A stretch of 64,000 nt of DNA from Dyella acidiphila (GTDB taxonomy: Bacteria; Pseudomonadota; Gammaproteobacteria; Xanthomonadales; Rhodanobacteraceae): contig NZ_JACZZA010000004.1 of assembly GCF_014863405.1 (NCBI RefSeq), forward strand, positions 124,001 to 188,000, given 5' to 3'. The notes under the pieces are model-generated. The model was not told the origin of the DNA. It ran no database searches and saw nothing but the letters and a program-made list of their open reading frames with translations. Shown piece by piece: positions 1 through 7,503 of the stretch. A program made the translations under genes and the position numbers. The first letter of the stretch is position 1, and every line of letters starts with the position of its first letter.

Positions 1-1
1 C

Positions 2-946
2 ATCGGCATCGGCGGTACCGCCGAAAAAGCCATGCTGCTGGCCAAAGAAGCGCTGATGGAACCGATCGACATCCAGGACCTGATCGCCCGCGGCCCCAGC
101 AACCGCGCCGAAGAGCTGCGCCTGGAACTGTACGAAAAGGTCAACGCACTGGGCATCGGCGCGCAGGGCCTGGGCGGTCTCACCACCGTGCTCGACATCA
201 AGGTCAAGGATTACCCCACCCACGCCGCCAACCTGCCGGTGGCGATGATTCCCAACTGCGCCGCCACCCGCCACGCGCATTTCACCCTGGACGGCTCCGG
301 CCCGGTCGCGCTCGATCCGCCCTCGCTGGAAGACTGGCCCAAGCTCACCTACGACGCCTCCAAGGGTCGCCGCGTGAACCTGGATACGGTCACGCGCGAA
401 GAAGTGGCCAGCTGGAAACCCGGCGAAGTGCTGCTGCTCAACGGCAAGCTGCTCACCGGTCGCGATGCTGCGCACAAGCGCATGGTCGACATGCTCAACA
501 AGGGCGAAAAGCTGCCGGTGGATTTCCACGGCCGCTTCATCTACTACGTCGGCCCGGTCGATCCGGTACGCGACGAAGTGGTCGGCCCCGCCGGTCCCAC
601 CACCGCCACGCGCATGGATAAATTCACCGAACAGGTGCTGGCGCAAACCGGCCTGCTCGGCATGGTCGGCAAGGCCGAGCGCGGCCCGGCGGCGATCGAG
701 GCGATCAAGCAGCACCAGTCGGTGTACCTGATGGCGGTGGGCGGTGCGGCCTACCTGGTCTCCAAGGCGATCAAGGCTTCGCGTGTGGTCGGCTTTGCCG
801 ACCTGGGCATGGAAGCCATCTACGAATTCGAAGTGCAGGACATGCCGGTGACCGTGGCCGTGGATTCGGCCGGCACCTCGGTCCACAAGACCGGCCCGCG
901 CGAGTGGCAGGCGAAGATCGGCAAAATCCCAGTCTTGGTGGAATGA
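2..946 (+). CDS. Fumarate hydratase class I, 3' part only
   Basis: Class I (oxygen-sensitive, [4Fe-4S]) fumarase of the TCA cycle, interconverting fumarate and malate in the cytoplasm. The reading frame is open from base 2, so the gene begins upstream of the window and only about the last 314 residues are visible; family members are about 500 residues. The visible part covers the end of the catalytic N-terminal domain, including PNCAATRHAHF, whose Cys is probably an iron-sulfur ligand. It then runs into the Fumerase C-terminal domain, from about LDPPSLEDWPKL to the end (KIGKIPVLVE). The stop is followed within 6 bases by a family C palindrome that probably ends transcription. The call rests on recognised family sequence; the missing 5' part cannot be assessed. 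Confidence 0.93.
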   Translation: MGIGGTAEKAMLLAKEALMEPIDIQDLIARGPSNRAEELRLELYEKVNALGIGAQGLGGLTTVLDIKVKDYPTHAANLPVAMIPNCAATRHAHFTLDGSGPVALDPPSLEDWPKLTYDASKGRRVNLDTVTREEVASWKPGEVLLLNGKLLTGRDAAHKRMVDMLNKGEKLPVDFHGRFIYYVGPVDPVRDEVVGPAGPTTATRMDKFTEQVLAQTGLLGMVGKAERGPAAIEAIKQHQSVYLMAVGGAAYLVSKAIKASRVVGFADLGMEAIYEFEVQDMPVTVAVDSAGTSVHKTGPREWQAKIGKIPVLVE

Positions 947-950
947 GGGA

Positions 951-1037
951 CGTAGGTTGGGTTAGCGCAGCGTAACCCAACGGATTTCCATCGGAGTTGA
1001 GCATCGTTGGGTTACGCTGCGCTAACCCAACCTACCG
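951..1037. repeat. Family C palindromic repeat, copy 1
   Basis: The left arm GTAGGTTGGGTTA and the right arm TAACCCAACCTAC are inverted copies. Each half is itself a hairpin around a GCGCAGC-type loop, and about 22 unrelated bases lie in the middle. It sits directly after the fumarase stop codon and before lysAC. Near-identical elements lie at 21745-21840 and 38617-38705. It can fold as one long or two short hairpins and may act as a terminator. Confidence 0.9.
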
Positions 1038-1145
1038 AGGCTTGGCCGCATTTAGCCATCCATATGCCTCATCGCCGGTTGCATTCCGGCTGATGCAGCG
1101 CAACACTGGCAGGATTGTTTTCCCCGCAACCCTGACAGAGAAACC

Positions 1146-3758
1146 GTGACCTCCCATGCCTCCGCGCCGCTCAACACCGGCGCACCCTGGATCGTGATGA
1201 AGTTCGGCGGCACCAGTGTCGCCACCCTGCCGCGCTGGCAGAACATCCGTGAGCTCGTTGCCAGCCGCCGCGCCGAAGGCGCCCGCGTGCTGGTGGTCGT
1301 GTCCGCGCTCACCGGCATCACCGACGCACTCAAACAAATGTGCGCGCAGGACGACCAGGGCAAACGCATCGAGGCTGCCAAGGCGATCGCGCAACGTCAC
1401 TACGACCTGCTCGATCACATGCAGCTGGCGGTTCCGGACGCACTCGGCGCACGCCTGAGCGAACTGGCCAAACTGGCCGAGCAAGGGCCGGCGGTGCTGG
1501 GCGAGCTGGCGTGGTCGGCCCTGGTGCAGGCGCATGGCGAGCTGATGTCCAGCGCGCTCGGCGCGGCGTTCCTGAGCCACAGCGGCCTGCCCACGCAATG
1601 GCTGGACGCGCGCGACTGCCTGGCCGCCATCGCACTGCCCAACCAGAACGAGCGCACCAAGCTGCTGTCGGCCATGGTCGAGGCCAAGCCCGATCCGGCC
1701 TTGAACACGCGCCTGGCGCAGCTGGGCGAGGTGTTCATCACGCAGGGCTTTATCGCGCGCGAAGCGCAGGGCCGCACGGTGCTGCTCGGCCGCGGCGGTT
1801 CGGATACCTCGGCCTCGTATTTCGGTGCGCTGCTGAAAGCGCAGCGGGTGGAAATCTGGACCGACGTGGCCGGCATGTTCACCGCCAATCCGCGCCAGGT
1901 CTCCGGTGCGCGCCTGCTGCAGAAACTGGATTACGAAGAAGCGCAGGAAATCGCCTCCACCGGTGCCAAGGTGCTGCATCCGCGCTGTCTCTCGCCACTG
2001 CGCGAGCCGCGCGTGCCGATGCTGATCAAGGACACCAACCGGCCCGAACTCGAAGGCACGGTGATCGGCCCCGAAGTGCGCGAACACGCCCCCAGCGTCA
2101 AGGCGATCAGCGCGCGCAAAGGCCTGACCCTGGTGTCGATGGAATCGGTCGGCATGTGGCAGCAGGTCGGCTTTCTTGCCGACGTGTTCGCGCATTTCAA
2201 GCAGCACGGGTTATCGGTGGACCTGATCGGTTCGGCCGAAACCAATGTCACCGTATCGCTCGATCCCACCGAAAACCTGCTCGATTCCGATGCCGTGGCG
2301 GCGTTGGCCAGCGACCTGTCCAAGGTGTGCCGGGTGAAAGTGATCGCGCCCTGCGCGGCGATCACCCTGGTTGGCCGCGGCATGCGCTCGATGCTGCATA
2401 CCCTGTCCGGCGTGCTGGCCGAATTCGGGCAGTTGCGCGTGCACCTGATTTCGCAATCGTCGAACAACCTCAACCTCACCTTCGTGGTGGACGAGAGCGT
2501 GGTCGACGAACTGGTGCCGCGTCTGCACGAGATGCTGATTGCCGCCGGCGCCCTGCGCACCGACGACAGCGCATTGTTCGGCCCCAGCTGGCAGACCCTG
2601 TACGGTAGCGGCGAAACCGTCGCCGCCGACGATGCGTGGTGGCGTTCGGAGCGTCGCGCCCAACTGCTCACACTTGGCGCCGAAGCCACGCCGCGCTACG
2701 TCTACCATCTGCCGACGGTGCGCAAACAGGCGCGCGAGCTGAAAACGCTGAGTGCGGTGGATCGCCTGCATTACGCGGTCAAGGCGAATACGCATCCGGC
2801 GATCCTGCGCGCGCTGGCCGAAGAAGGTTTCGGCTTCGAATGCGTCTCGCCCGGCGAATTGAAAGCAGTGATGGCGGTAGTGCCCGAATCGGCACCGCTG
2901 CTGTTCACGCCCAACTTCGCGCCGCGCGAGGACTACGCCTGGGCGTTGGGTACGCGCGCCACCGTCTCGCTCGATTCGCTCTATCCGCTGGAGCATTGGG
3001 GCGACGTGTTCCGTGGTCGCGAGATCGTATTGCGCGTGGACCTGGGCCGCGGCCTGGGCCATCACGAAAAAGTGCGCACCGGCGGCAGCGGCAGCAAGTT
3101 CGGCCTGCCGGTGGATCAGCTCGATACCTTCCTGCGCCTGGCCGACGCCCACCATGTCACCGTGCGCGGCCTGCATGCGCACCTGGGCTCGGGCATCCTC
3201 GACGACAAACACTGGGGCGAGGTCTACAACCAGCTCGCCAGCCTGGCCGAGCGCATCGGCAGCGTGGCCTTCCTCGATATCGGCGGCGGCCTCGGGGTGC
3301 CTTCGCATCCGGGCGAAGCGCGGCTGGATATCGCCGCGCTGGAAGAAGTGCTGCGCAAGGTGAAATCCGCGTATCCGCATTACCAGCTGTGGATGGAGCC
3401 CGGCCGCTACCTGGTAGCGGATGCGGGCGTGCTGCTCACCCGCGTCACCCAGCAGAAGGGCAAGGGCTCCTGGCGCTACCTGGGCGTGGACACTGGCATG
3501 AACAGCCTGATCCGCCCCGCGCTGTACGACGCCTGGCACGAGATCGTGAACCTCTCGCGCCTGGACGAGCCGGCCACCGCGTTGTACCAGGTGGTGGGCC
3601 CGATCTGCGAAAGCGGCGACGTCATCGGCTCCGACCGCCGCCTGCCGGAGGCGCAGGAGGGTGATGTGATGCTGATCGCCCAGGCCGGCGCCTACGGCAA
3701 GGTGATGTCCTCGCCGTACAATCTGCGGGATGAGGCGCAAGAGATCATCATCGAGTGA
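1146..3758 (+). CDS. lysAC: Bifunctional aspartokinase / diaminopimelate decarboxylase
   Basis: Fusion of the first and last enzymes of the DAP-lysine pathway, 870 aa. The N-terminal half is an aspartokinase: KFGGTSVAT near residue 19, RGGSDTSA in the catalytic part, then tandem ACT-type regulatory segments to about residue 475. The C-terminal half is a fold-type III PLP decarboxylase. It has the PLP lysine in HYAVKAN (about residue 544), then GSGSKFGLP, HLGSGI, the phosphate-binding DIGGGLGVP, EPGRYLV and the active-site GPICESGD. The assumed start is GTG at 1146 with only a weak ribosome site; an in-frame ATG lies at 1197 immediately before KFGG. This fusion is known in Xanthomonadaceae. 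Having both activities in one chain means lysine feedback through the ACT segments could act on the entry step. No lysine riboswitch is visible upstream. Confidence 0.95.
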   Translation: MTSHASAPLNTGAPWIVMKFGGTSVATLPRWQNIRELVASRRAEGARVLVVVSALTGITDALKQMCAQDDQGKRIEAAKAIAQRHYDLLDHMQLAVPDALGARLSELAKLAEQGPAVLGELAWSALVQAHGELMSSALGAAFLSHSGLPTQWLDARDCLAAIALPNQNERTKLLSAMVEAKPDPALNTRLAQLGEVFITQGFIAREAQGRTVLLGRGGSDTSASYFGALLKAQRVEIWTDVAGMFTANPRQVSGARLLQKLDYEEAQEIASTGAKVLHPRCLSPLREPRVPMLIKDTNRPELEGTVIGPEVREHAPSVKAISARKGLTLVSMESVGMWQQVGFLADVFAHFKQHGLSVDLIGSAETNVTVSLDPTENLLDSDAVAALASDLSKVCRVKVIAPCAAITLVGRGMRSMLHTLSGVLAEFGQLRVHLISQSSNNLNLTFVVDESVVDELVPRLHEMLIAAGALRTDDSALFGPSWQTLYGSGETVAADDAWWRSERRAQLLTLGAEATPRYVYHLPTVRKQARELKTLSAVDRLHYAVKANTHPAILRALAEEGFGFECVSPGELKAVMAVVPESAPLLFTPNFAPREDYAWALGTRATVSLDSLYPLEHWGDVFRGREIVLRVDLGRGLGHHEKVRTGGSGSKFGLPVDQLDTFLRLADAHHVTVRGLHAHLGSGILDDKHWGEVYNQLASLAERIGSVAFLDIGGGLGVPSHPGEARLDIAALEEVLRKVKSAYPHYQLWMEPGRYLVADAGVLLTRVTQQKGKGSWRYLGVDTGMNSLIRPALYDAWHEIVNLSRLDEPATALYQVVGPICESGDVIGSDRRLPEAQEGDVMLIAQAGAYGKVMSSPYNLRDEAQEIIIE

Positions 3759-3772
3759 TCCCGCATGCTTTT

Positions 3773-3808
3773 CCCTCTCCCCTAGGGGGAGAGGGCAGGG
3801 TGAGGGGC
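3773..3808 (+). repeat. Family A palindrome (A1), forward
   Basis: CCCTCTCCCC-TA-GGGGGAGAGGG stem followed by the asymmetric tail CAGGGTGAGGGG and then CTCGCG. It lies 15 bases after the lysAC stop and may serve as its terminator. It is the first of four family A elements around the DUF559 gene. Confidence 0.9.
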
Positions 3809-3871
3809 AAGCTCGCGTTGAATGAAGATCGGGGCGGGCTTGGCTGGTGATTTTCGCAAGGTTGGCTGCTC

Positions 3872-3903
3872 GCCCCAACCCTTTCTCCGGAGGAGAGAGG
3901 GAG
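3872..3903 (-). repeat. Family A palindrome (A2), reverse
   Basis: Reverse-oriented, partly degenerate copy: GCCCCAACCC tail followed by a CTTTCTCCGG/AGGAGAGAGGG stem. It ends 33 bases before the probable DUF559 start codon. With A1 it forms a tail-to-tail pair about 63 bases apart. Confidence 0.85.
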
Positions 3904-3936
3904 CTGTCTACGGCAAGCATGGAAGGATGCGTCAGG

Positions 3937-4317
3937 ATGAAACGCATGCATGTGGATCGGGCGCGTGGATTGCGCCGGGCAATGACCGACACCGAGTTGC
4001 GGCTATGGCGTTATTTGCGCAATCGCCACCTGATGGGAAGCAAATTTCGCCGCCAGCACGAGATCGATCGCTACATCGTCGATTTTGTGTGTGTTGAAGC
4101 AGCTCTGATTGTGGAGCTGGACGGCGGCCAGCATGCCGAAATGATGGCGGAGGATGCCCGTCGCACGCGCAGGCTCGAAGCATTGGGTTACCGTGTGCTG
4201 CGTTTCTGGAACAATGATGCATTGACGAATACCGAGACGGTGCTTGCGGTGATTTTGGAGGCTGTGGCTAGAGCGGCCCCTCACCCCAGCCCTCTCCCCG
4301 GAGGGGAGAGGGAGTAG
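3937..4317 (+). CDS. DUF559 / Vsr-like endonuclease-fold protein
   Basis: Small cytoplasmic protein (126 aa from this start) of the DUF559 family, which has the PD-(D/E)XK/Vsr very-short-patch endonuclease fold. Visible family signatures are the N-terminal basic helix RARGLRRAMTDTELRLWRYL, then KFRRQHEI, D49-F50, and the E60-L-D62-G-G-Q-H66 motif, which matches the expected metal-binding acidic cluster. Near the end VLRFWNNDAL is also typical. The start ATG at 3937 is chosen because GGAAGG at 3921-3926 is well placed; ATGs at 3919 and 3946 are alternatives. The last 13 residues (APHPSPLPGGERE) are encoded by repeat A3, so the repeat supplies the C-terminus and stop codon. Pairs of family A repeats bracket the gene. 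The biological role of DUF559 proteins is not established. Confidence 0.85.
   Translation: MKRMHVDRARGLRRAMTDTELRLWRYLRNRHLMGSKFRRQHEIDRYIVDFVCVEAALIVELDGGQHAEMMAEDARRTRRLEALGYRVLRFWNNDALTNTETVLAVILEAVARAAPHPSPLPGGERE
4276..4316 (-). repeat. Family A palindrome (A3), reverse, forms the DUF559 3' end
   Basis: Reverse copy: CCCCTCACCCCAGCCCTC tail then a TCCCCGGAGGGGA stem. It is translated in the DUF559 frame and provides the last 13 codons and the TAG stop. Confidence 0.92.
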
Positions 4318-4341
4318 AGCCCGTGCGAGGGCGCCGCTCTT

Positions 4342-4381
4342 CCCCCTCTCCCCTCCGGGGAGAGGGCTGGGGTGAGGGGCC
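4342..4381 (+). repeat. Family A palindrome (A4), forward
   Basis: Complete forward copy with the CCCCTCTCCCC/GGGGAGAGGG stem, tail CTGGGGTGAGGGG, then CTCGCG. It lies about 40 bases upstream of the murL start codon. A3 and A4 diverge, whereas A1 and A2 converge. Confidence 0.92.
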
Positions 4382-4422
4382 ACCCTCGCGAAGTAACTGC
4401 AATAAAGCCGGAGTTTTTAAGC

Positions 4423-5790
4423 GTGACCAACCCGATCCAACCCCGCCTCACCCAGGTCTTCCGCTTCGTACGCTGCAGCTACGCCAACGGCGTGGCCGAG
4501 CTGGTGTATGCCTTCGACCAGGGCGAGGAATTGATCGAGCGGGTCAGTTTTCCCGCGCCGCCGCATTTGCCGCCCGAGCGCAAGCAGGCCTTCGACGCCG
4601 CGTTGAAACTGCTGCATCTGTTTGCCGGCGTCAGCTATTACAAAGCCGGCATTCCGCCGAAGATCGATATCGCCGATGGTCCGCTCGACGACGCCACGGC
4701 CGATCTGCTGGAGGCGCTGTACCTGCACGGCCTGGCGGAATTCGCCTATCGCAATGGCCTGGATCTGCGCGGCCGCATCGTGTTCCCGCGCACCAGCTCT
4801 TCTCCCTCTCCCCTGCGGGGTGAGGGGCACGCACTTGCCCAGGCACTCGCTTTGCCCAAGCGCACCTTGGTCCCCATCGGCGGTGGCAAAGACTCACTGG
4901 TCGCCGTGGAAGCCATCAAGCAAACCGGCGGCGACGCCACCGCGGTATGGGTCGGCAATTCGCCGCTGATCGCCGCCTGCGCGCAGCGCACCGGGCTGCC
5001 CACGCTCAATATCCAGCGCGAACTCGCCCCGGGCCTGTTCGAACTCAACCGCCTCGGTGCCTGGAACGGGCATATCCCGGTCACCGCGGTGAACTCCGCC
5101 ATTCTCGCGCTCGCTGCCATCCTCTACGGCTACGACAGCATCGCCTTCGCCAACGAACGCTCCGCCTCCGCCGCCACGCTGGAATACGAAGGCCAGCAAG
5201 TGAACCACCAGTGGAGCAAGGGCTACGCCTTCGAGCGGCTGCTGGGCGACTGGCTGCACACGCATGTGGCGGCCGATCTGGATTACTGCTCGCTGCTGCG
5301 CCCGTATTCGGAACTGGCGATCACGCGTGCCTTTGCGCGCCTCACGCCGTATTTCGATGTGTTCTCCAGCTGCAACCGCAATTTCAAGATTCTCGGCCCC
5401 AAGCCCGCCGATCGCTGGTGCGGCCAATGCCCGAAATGCCACTTCGTATTCCTCGCGCTGGCACCGTTCCTGCCTAAACCGCGCCTGCTCGCCATCTTCG
5501 GCCGCAACCTGCTCGATGACGACACCCAAGCCGCCGGCTTCGACGCGCTGCTGGAATACCACGACCACAAACCGTTCGAATGCGTGGGCGAAGGCGCGGA
5601 AGCGCGCGCCGCCATGTACGCGCTGAGCCAGCGGCCGGAATGGCAGGAAGACGCCCTCGTCGCACGCTTCCGCAGCGAGATCCTGCCGCAGCTCGATGCG
5701 ACCGAGCTGGCGCTGGAACCCTGGCTGCAGCCGGCCGGCGAGCATCGCGTACCGGCACGCTTGCAGCCGGCGCTGGCGGCGATCGGCTGA
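4423..5790 (+). CDS. murL: UDP-MurNAc-L-Ala-L-Glu epimerase MurL
   Basis: MurL converts UDP-MurNAc-L-Ala-L-Glu to the D-Glu form during cytoplasmic peptidoglycan precursor synthesis, replacing the glutamate racemase route. With MurD2 it was described in Xanthomonas. The protein is 455 aa and contains the PP-loop-like ATP motif PIGGGKDSLV (about residue 148), NERSASAATLEYEG, and a Cys-rich segment around SSCNRNFK and WCGQCPKCHF. GTG at 4423 is chosen because GGAG at 4410-4413 is correctly spaced. A truncated family A repeat (4801-4830) is inserted in frame, adding about residues 126-136 (SPSPLRGEG) between the N-terminal part and the ATP motif. The stop is one base before the murD2 start, so the two are an operon. 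The family call is strong; tolerance of the insertion is inferred from the intact frame. Confidence 0.92.
   Translation: MTNPIQPRLTQVFRFVRCSYANGVAELVYAFDQGEELIERVSFPAPPHLPPERKQAFDAALKLLHLFAGVSYYKAGIPPKIDIADGPLDDATADLLEALYLHGLAEFAYRNGLDLRGRIVFPRTSSSPSPLRGEGHALAQALALPKRTLVPIGGGKDSLVAVEAIKQTGGDATAVWVGNSPLIAACAQRTGLPTLNIQRELAPGLFELNRLGAWNGHIPVTAVNSAILALAAILYGYDSIAFANERSASAATLEYEGQQVNHQWSKGYAFERLLGDWLHTHVAADLDYCSLLRPYSELAITRAFARLTPYFDVFSSCNRNFKILGPKPADRWCGQCPKCHFVFLALAPFLPKPRLLAIFGRNLLDDDTQAAGFDALLEYHDHKPFECVGEGAEARAAMYALSQRPEWQEDALVARFRSEILPQLDATELALEPWLQPAGEHRVPARLQPALAAIG
4801..4830 (+). repeat. Family A palindrome fragment (A5) inside murL
   Basis: Forward copy missing part of the right stem: CCCTCTCCCCTGCGGGG runs straight into TGAGGGG. 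It is translated as SPSPLRGEG in MurL and keeps the frame. Confidence 0.88.
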
Positions 5791-5791
5791 T

Positions 5792-7150
5792 ATGCGCATT
5801 GCCGAGCTGGCCGGGCAACGCGTCGCGATCTGGGGTTTCGGGCGCGAAGGGCGCGCGGCGATCCAGGCTTTGCGCAAGCGCCTGCCGGAACTGTCGCTGG
5901 CGCTGTACTGCGGCGAAGCCGAAGCAGCCGAGGCACAGCAGTTCGATGCGGCGCTGCGCGTGTATCCGCACGAACCCGATGCCGTCGCGCTGAGCGCCTA
6001 CGACATCGTGATCAAGTCGCCGGGCATTTCCGCCTACAAGCCGGCCATTGTCACCGCCCAGGCGCAAGGCACCCGTTTCACCTCCGGCACCGCCTTGTGG
6101 TTCGGTGAGAACCCGCAAGCGCAAGTCATCGCGGTGACCGGCACCAAGGGCAAAAGCACCACCACGGCCTTGCTCGCACATCTTGCGCGTGCGCTTGGCG
6201 TGCGCACCGCGCTGGCCGGCAATATCGGCCTGCCACTGCTGGAATTGCTGGACCAACAGGCCGCGCTATGGGCGATCGAACTATCCAGTTTTCAGACCGG
6301 TGAAGCCGGTCCGCTGGAACTGGGCGTGATCACCAGCCTGTATGAAGAACATCTCGACTGGCACGGCACGCGCGAACGCTACGTGGCCGACAAACTCAAG
6401 CTCGCCGACGTAGCGCATCGCCTGTTGGTGAACGCGCAGCAAGAAGGCTTGCTGGAAAAAACCGCGCAGCACGCGCAGCGCCTGCTGTTCGGCCAGCCGG
6501 AGGGCTGGCATGTGGCCGATGGTTTTCTTCGTCGCGGCAGTCTCGAGGTCATCGCACTCGAGCGCCTAGCGTTGCCCGGCGCGCACAACGCACTCAACGC
6601 CTGCGCCGCACTCGCCGCACTCGATGCACTGGGCTACGACGCCATCGCCGCTGCGCCTGCATTGGCCACCTTCCGCCCGCTGCCGCATCGCCTGCAAACG
6701 CTGGGCGAGCGCGATGGCCTGCACTGGGTCAACGACTCCATCAGCACCACGCCGCAAGCTACCTTGGCGGCACTGGAAAGTCTGCACGGGCGCGAAGTAA
6801 CCGTCATCGTCGGTGGCCACGATCGCGGCCTGGATTGGAGCGGCTTCGTGGCGGCGGTGGCATCGCGCACGGCGCTGCGCATCATCACCCAGGGCGCCAA
6901 TGGCCCGCGTATCGCCGCGGCTTTGCGTGTGGCGAAATCCGAAGTGCCGCTGGGCGATGTCGACAAGCTCGCCGATGCCATCGAGATGGCACGCATCGTC
7001 ACGCCCGCAGGTGGCACCGTCTTGCTTTCGCCTGGCGCGCCCAGCTTCGATCAGTTCCACGATTACGCCGAACGCGGTCGCCGCTTTGCCGGCATGGCCG
7101 GTTTTGATGAAGCCGAGATTGCCGGTATCGCCGGCATGGGCATAGCGTAA
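5792..7150 (+). CDS. murD2: UDP-MurNAc-L-Ala:L-glutamate ligase MurD2
   Basis: Mur ligase that adds L-Glu, rather than D-Glu, to UDP-MurNAc-L-Ala; its product is the MurL substrate. Length 452 aa, normal for MurD-type ligases. The N-terminal Rossmann-like domain begins RVAIWGFGREGRAA. The central ATP domain has GTKGKSTTTALLAHL (residues about 114-128) and the conserved ELSSFQ. The C-terminal domain includes NDSISTTPQATLAAL and the GGHDRGLDW motif. The ATG lies one base after the murL stop (TGATATG), so translation is probably coupled. The L-Glu specificity is inferred from the MurL neighbour and the known Xanthomonas pair; from sequence alone it could be called MurD. Confidence 0.9.
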   Translation: MRIAELAGQRVAIWGFGREGRAAIQALRKRLPELSLALYCGEAEAAEAQQFDAALRVYPHEPDAVALSAYDIVIKSPGISAYKPAIVTAQAQGTRFTSGTALWFGENPQAQVIAVTGTKGKSTTTALLAHLARALGVRTALAGNIGLPLLELLDQQAALWAIELSSFQTGEAGPLELGVITSLYEEHLDWHGTRERYVADKLKLADVAHRLLVNAQQEGLLEKTAQHAQRLLFGQPEGWHVADGFLRRGSLEVIALERLALPGAHNALNACAALAALDALGYDAIAAAPALATFRPLPHRLQTLGERDGLHWVNDSISTTPQATLAALESLHGREVTVIVGGHDRGLDWSGFVAAVASRTALRIITQGANGPRIAAALRVAKSEVPLGDVDKLADAIEMARIVTPAGGTVLLSPGAPSFDQFHDYAERGRRFAGMAGFDEAEIAGIAGMGIA

Positions 7151-7187
7151 ACAAGCGCGCACATCTCAAGTATCGCTGCCACGTCGC

Positions 7188-7225
7188 AGGTCGGGTTATC
7201 CCGGATTTGATCCGGTAACTCAACC
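7188..7225. repeat. Degenerate family C-like hairpin
   Basis: GGTCGGGTTATCCCGGAT ... ATCCGGTAACTCAACC is an imperfect inverted repeat. Its CCCGGAT/GATCCGG inner loop matches the style of the right half of the family C copy at 21745-21840. It may terminate the murL-murD2 operon. Confidence 0.6.
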
Positions 7226-7345
7226 GTGCCGCATCACGTGGATGTTCATCTGCTGCACGGTGCTCAGATCAATTCAACCTACGCAGCCGAAGCACTTTCT
7301 GTCGACACCGCAGAACAGCGCTGAGCGACAGCGAGGCATTCGCCT

Positions 7346-7371
7346 ACATACGTGCGTATGTTAACTAGTTA
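7346..7371. promoter_or_regulatory. Operator-like paired palindromes
   Basis: ACATACG-TG-CGTATGT (7346-7361) has perfect 7-base arms and is followed immediately by the perfect palindrome TAACTAGTTA (7362-7371). It has the size and symmetry of a dimeric repressor site, in an AT-richer patch about 130 bases upstream of the 107-aa gene. The binding protein is unknown. Confidence 0.5.
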
Positions 7372-7380
7372 GATTCGACA

Positions 7381-7418
7381 GGCCGTCGATGCTCATTTGT
7401 GCAGCGACATCGACGGCC
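7381..7418. other. 11-bp stem hairpin in leader
   Basis: GGCCGTCGATG (7381-7391) pairs perfectly with CATCGACGGCC (7408-7418) around a 16-base loop. No T-run follows, so a leader RNA structure or a protein-binding site is likelier than an intrinsic terminator. Confidence 0.65.
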
Positions 7419-7440
7419 ATGGCAGCAATGCTGTGAGAAG

Positions 7441-7475
7441 CGCGGATCGTGAGAGGCAGAAACTCTCACGACCCG
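7441..7475. other. 13-bp stem hairpin just upstream of the ribosome site
   Basis: TCGTGAGAG (7446-7454) pairs with CTCTCACGA (7462-7470) around a GCAGAAA loop. After one A/C mismatch, GCGG (7441-7444) pairs with CCGC (7472-7475). The hairpin ends 15 bases before the Shine-Dalgarno sequence of the next gene, a position suited to control of mRNA stability or translation. Confidence 0.7.
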
Positions 7476-7503
7476 CTGACCAAACCAACTGAAGGAAGTT
7501 GAT

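Larger units (their letters stand above)
7151..7503. other. 353-base structured intergenic region
   Basis: No gene seen. The stretch holds, in order, a degenerate family C-like hairpin (7188-7225), an operator-like palindrome (7346-7361) abutting a 10-base palindrome (7362-7371), an 11-bp stem hairpin (7381-7418) and a 13-bp stem hairpin (7441-7475). The ribosome site GAAGGAAG for the next gene follows at 7491-7498. This is unusually dense structure for a leader and points to regulation of the downstream 107-aa gene. Confidence 0.75.

Noticed and set aside
951-1145. Lysine riboswitch before lysAC
   Set aside because: The gap is mostly the family C palindrome; no lysine-riboswitch core or long leader fits in the remaining ~108 bases.
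4801-4830. Frameshift or pseudogene status for murL because of the repeat
   Set aside because: The insertion is a multiple of three in effect and all conserved MurL blocks continue in one frame to the normal C-terminus.
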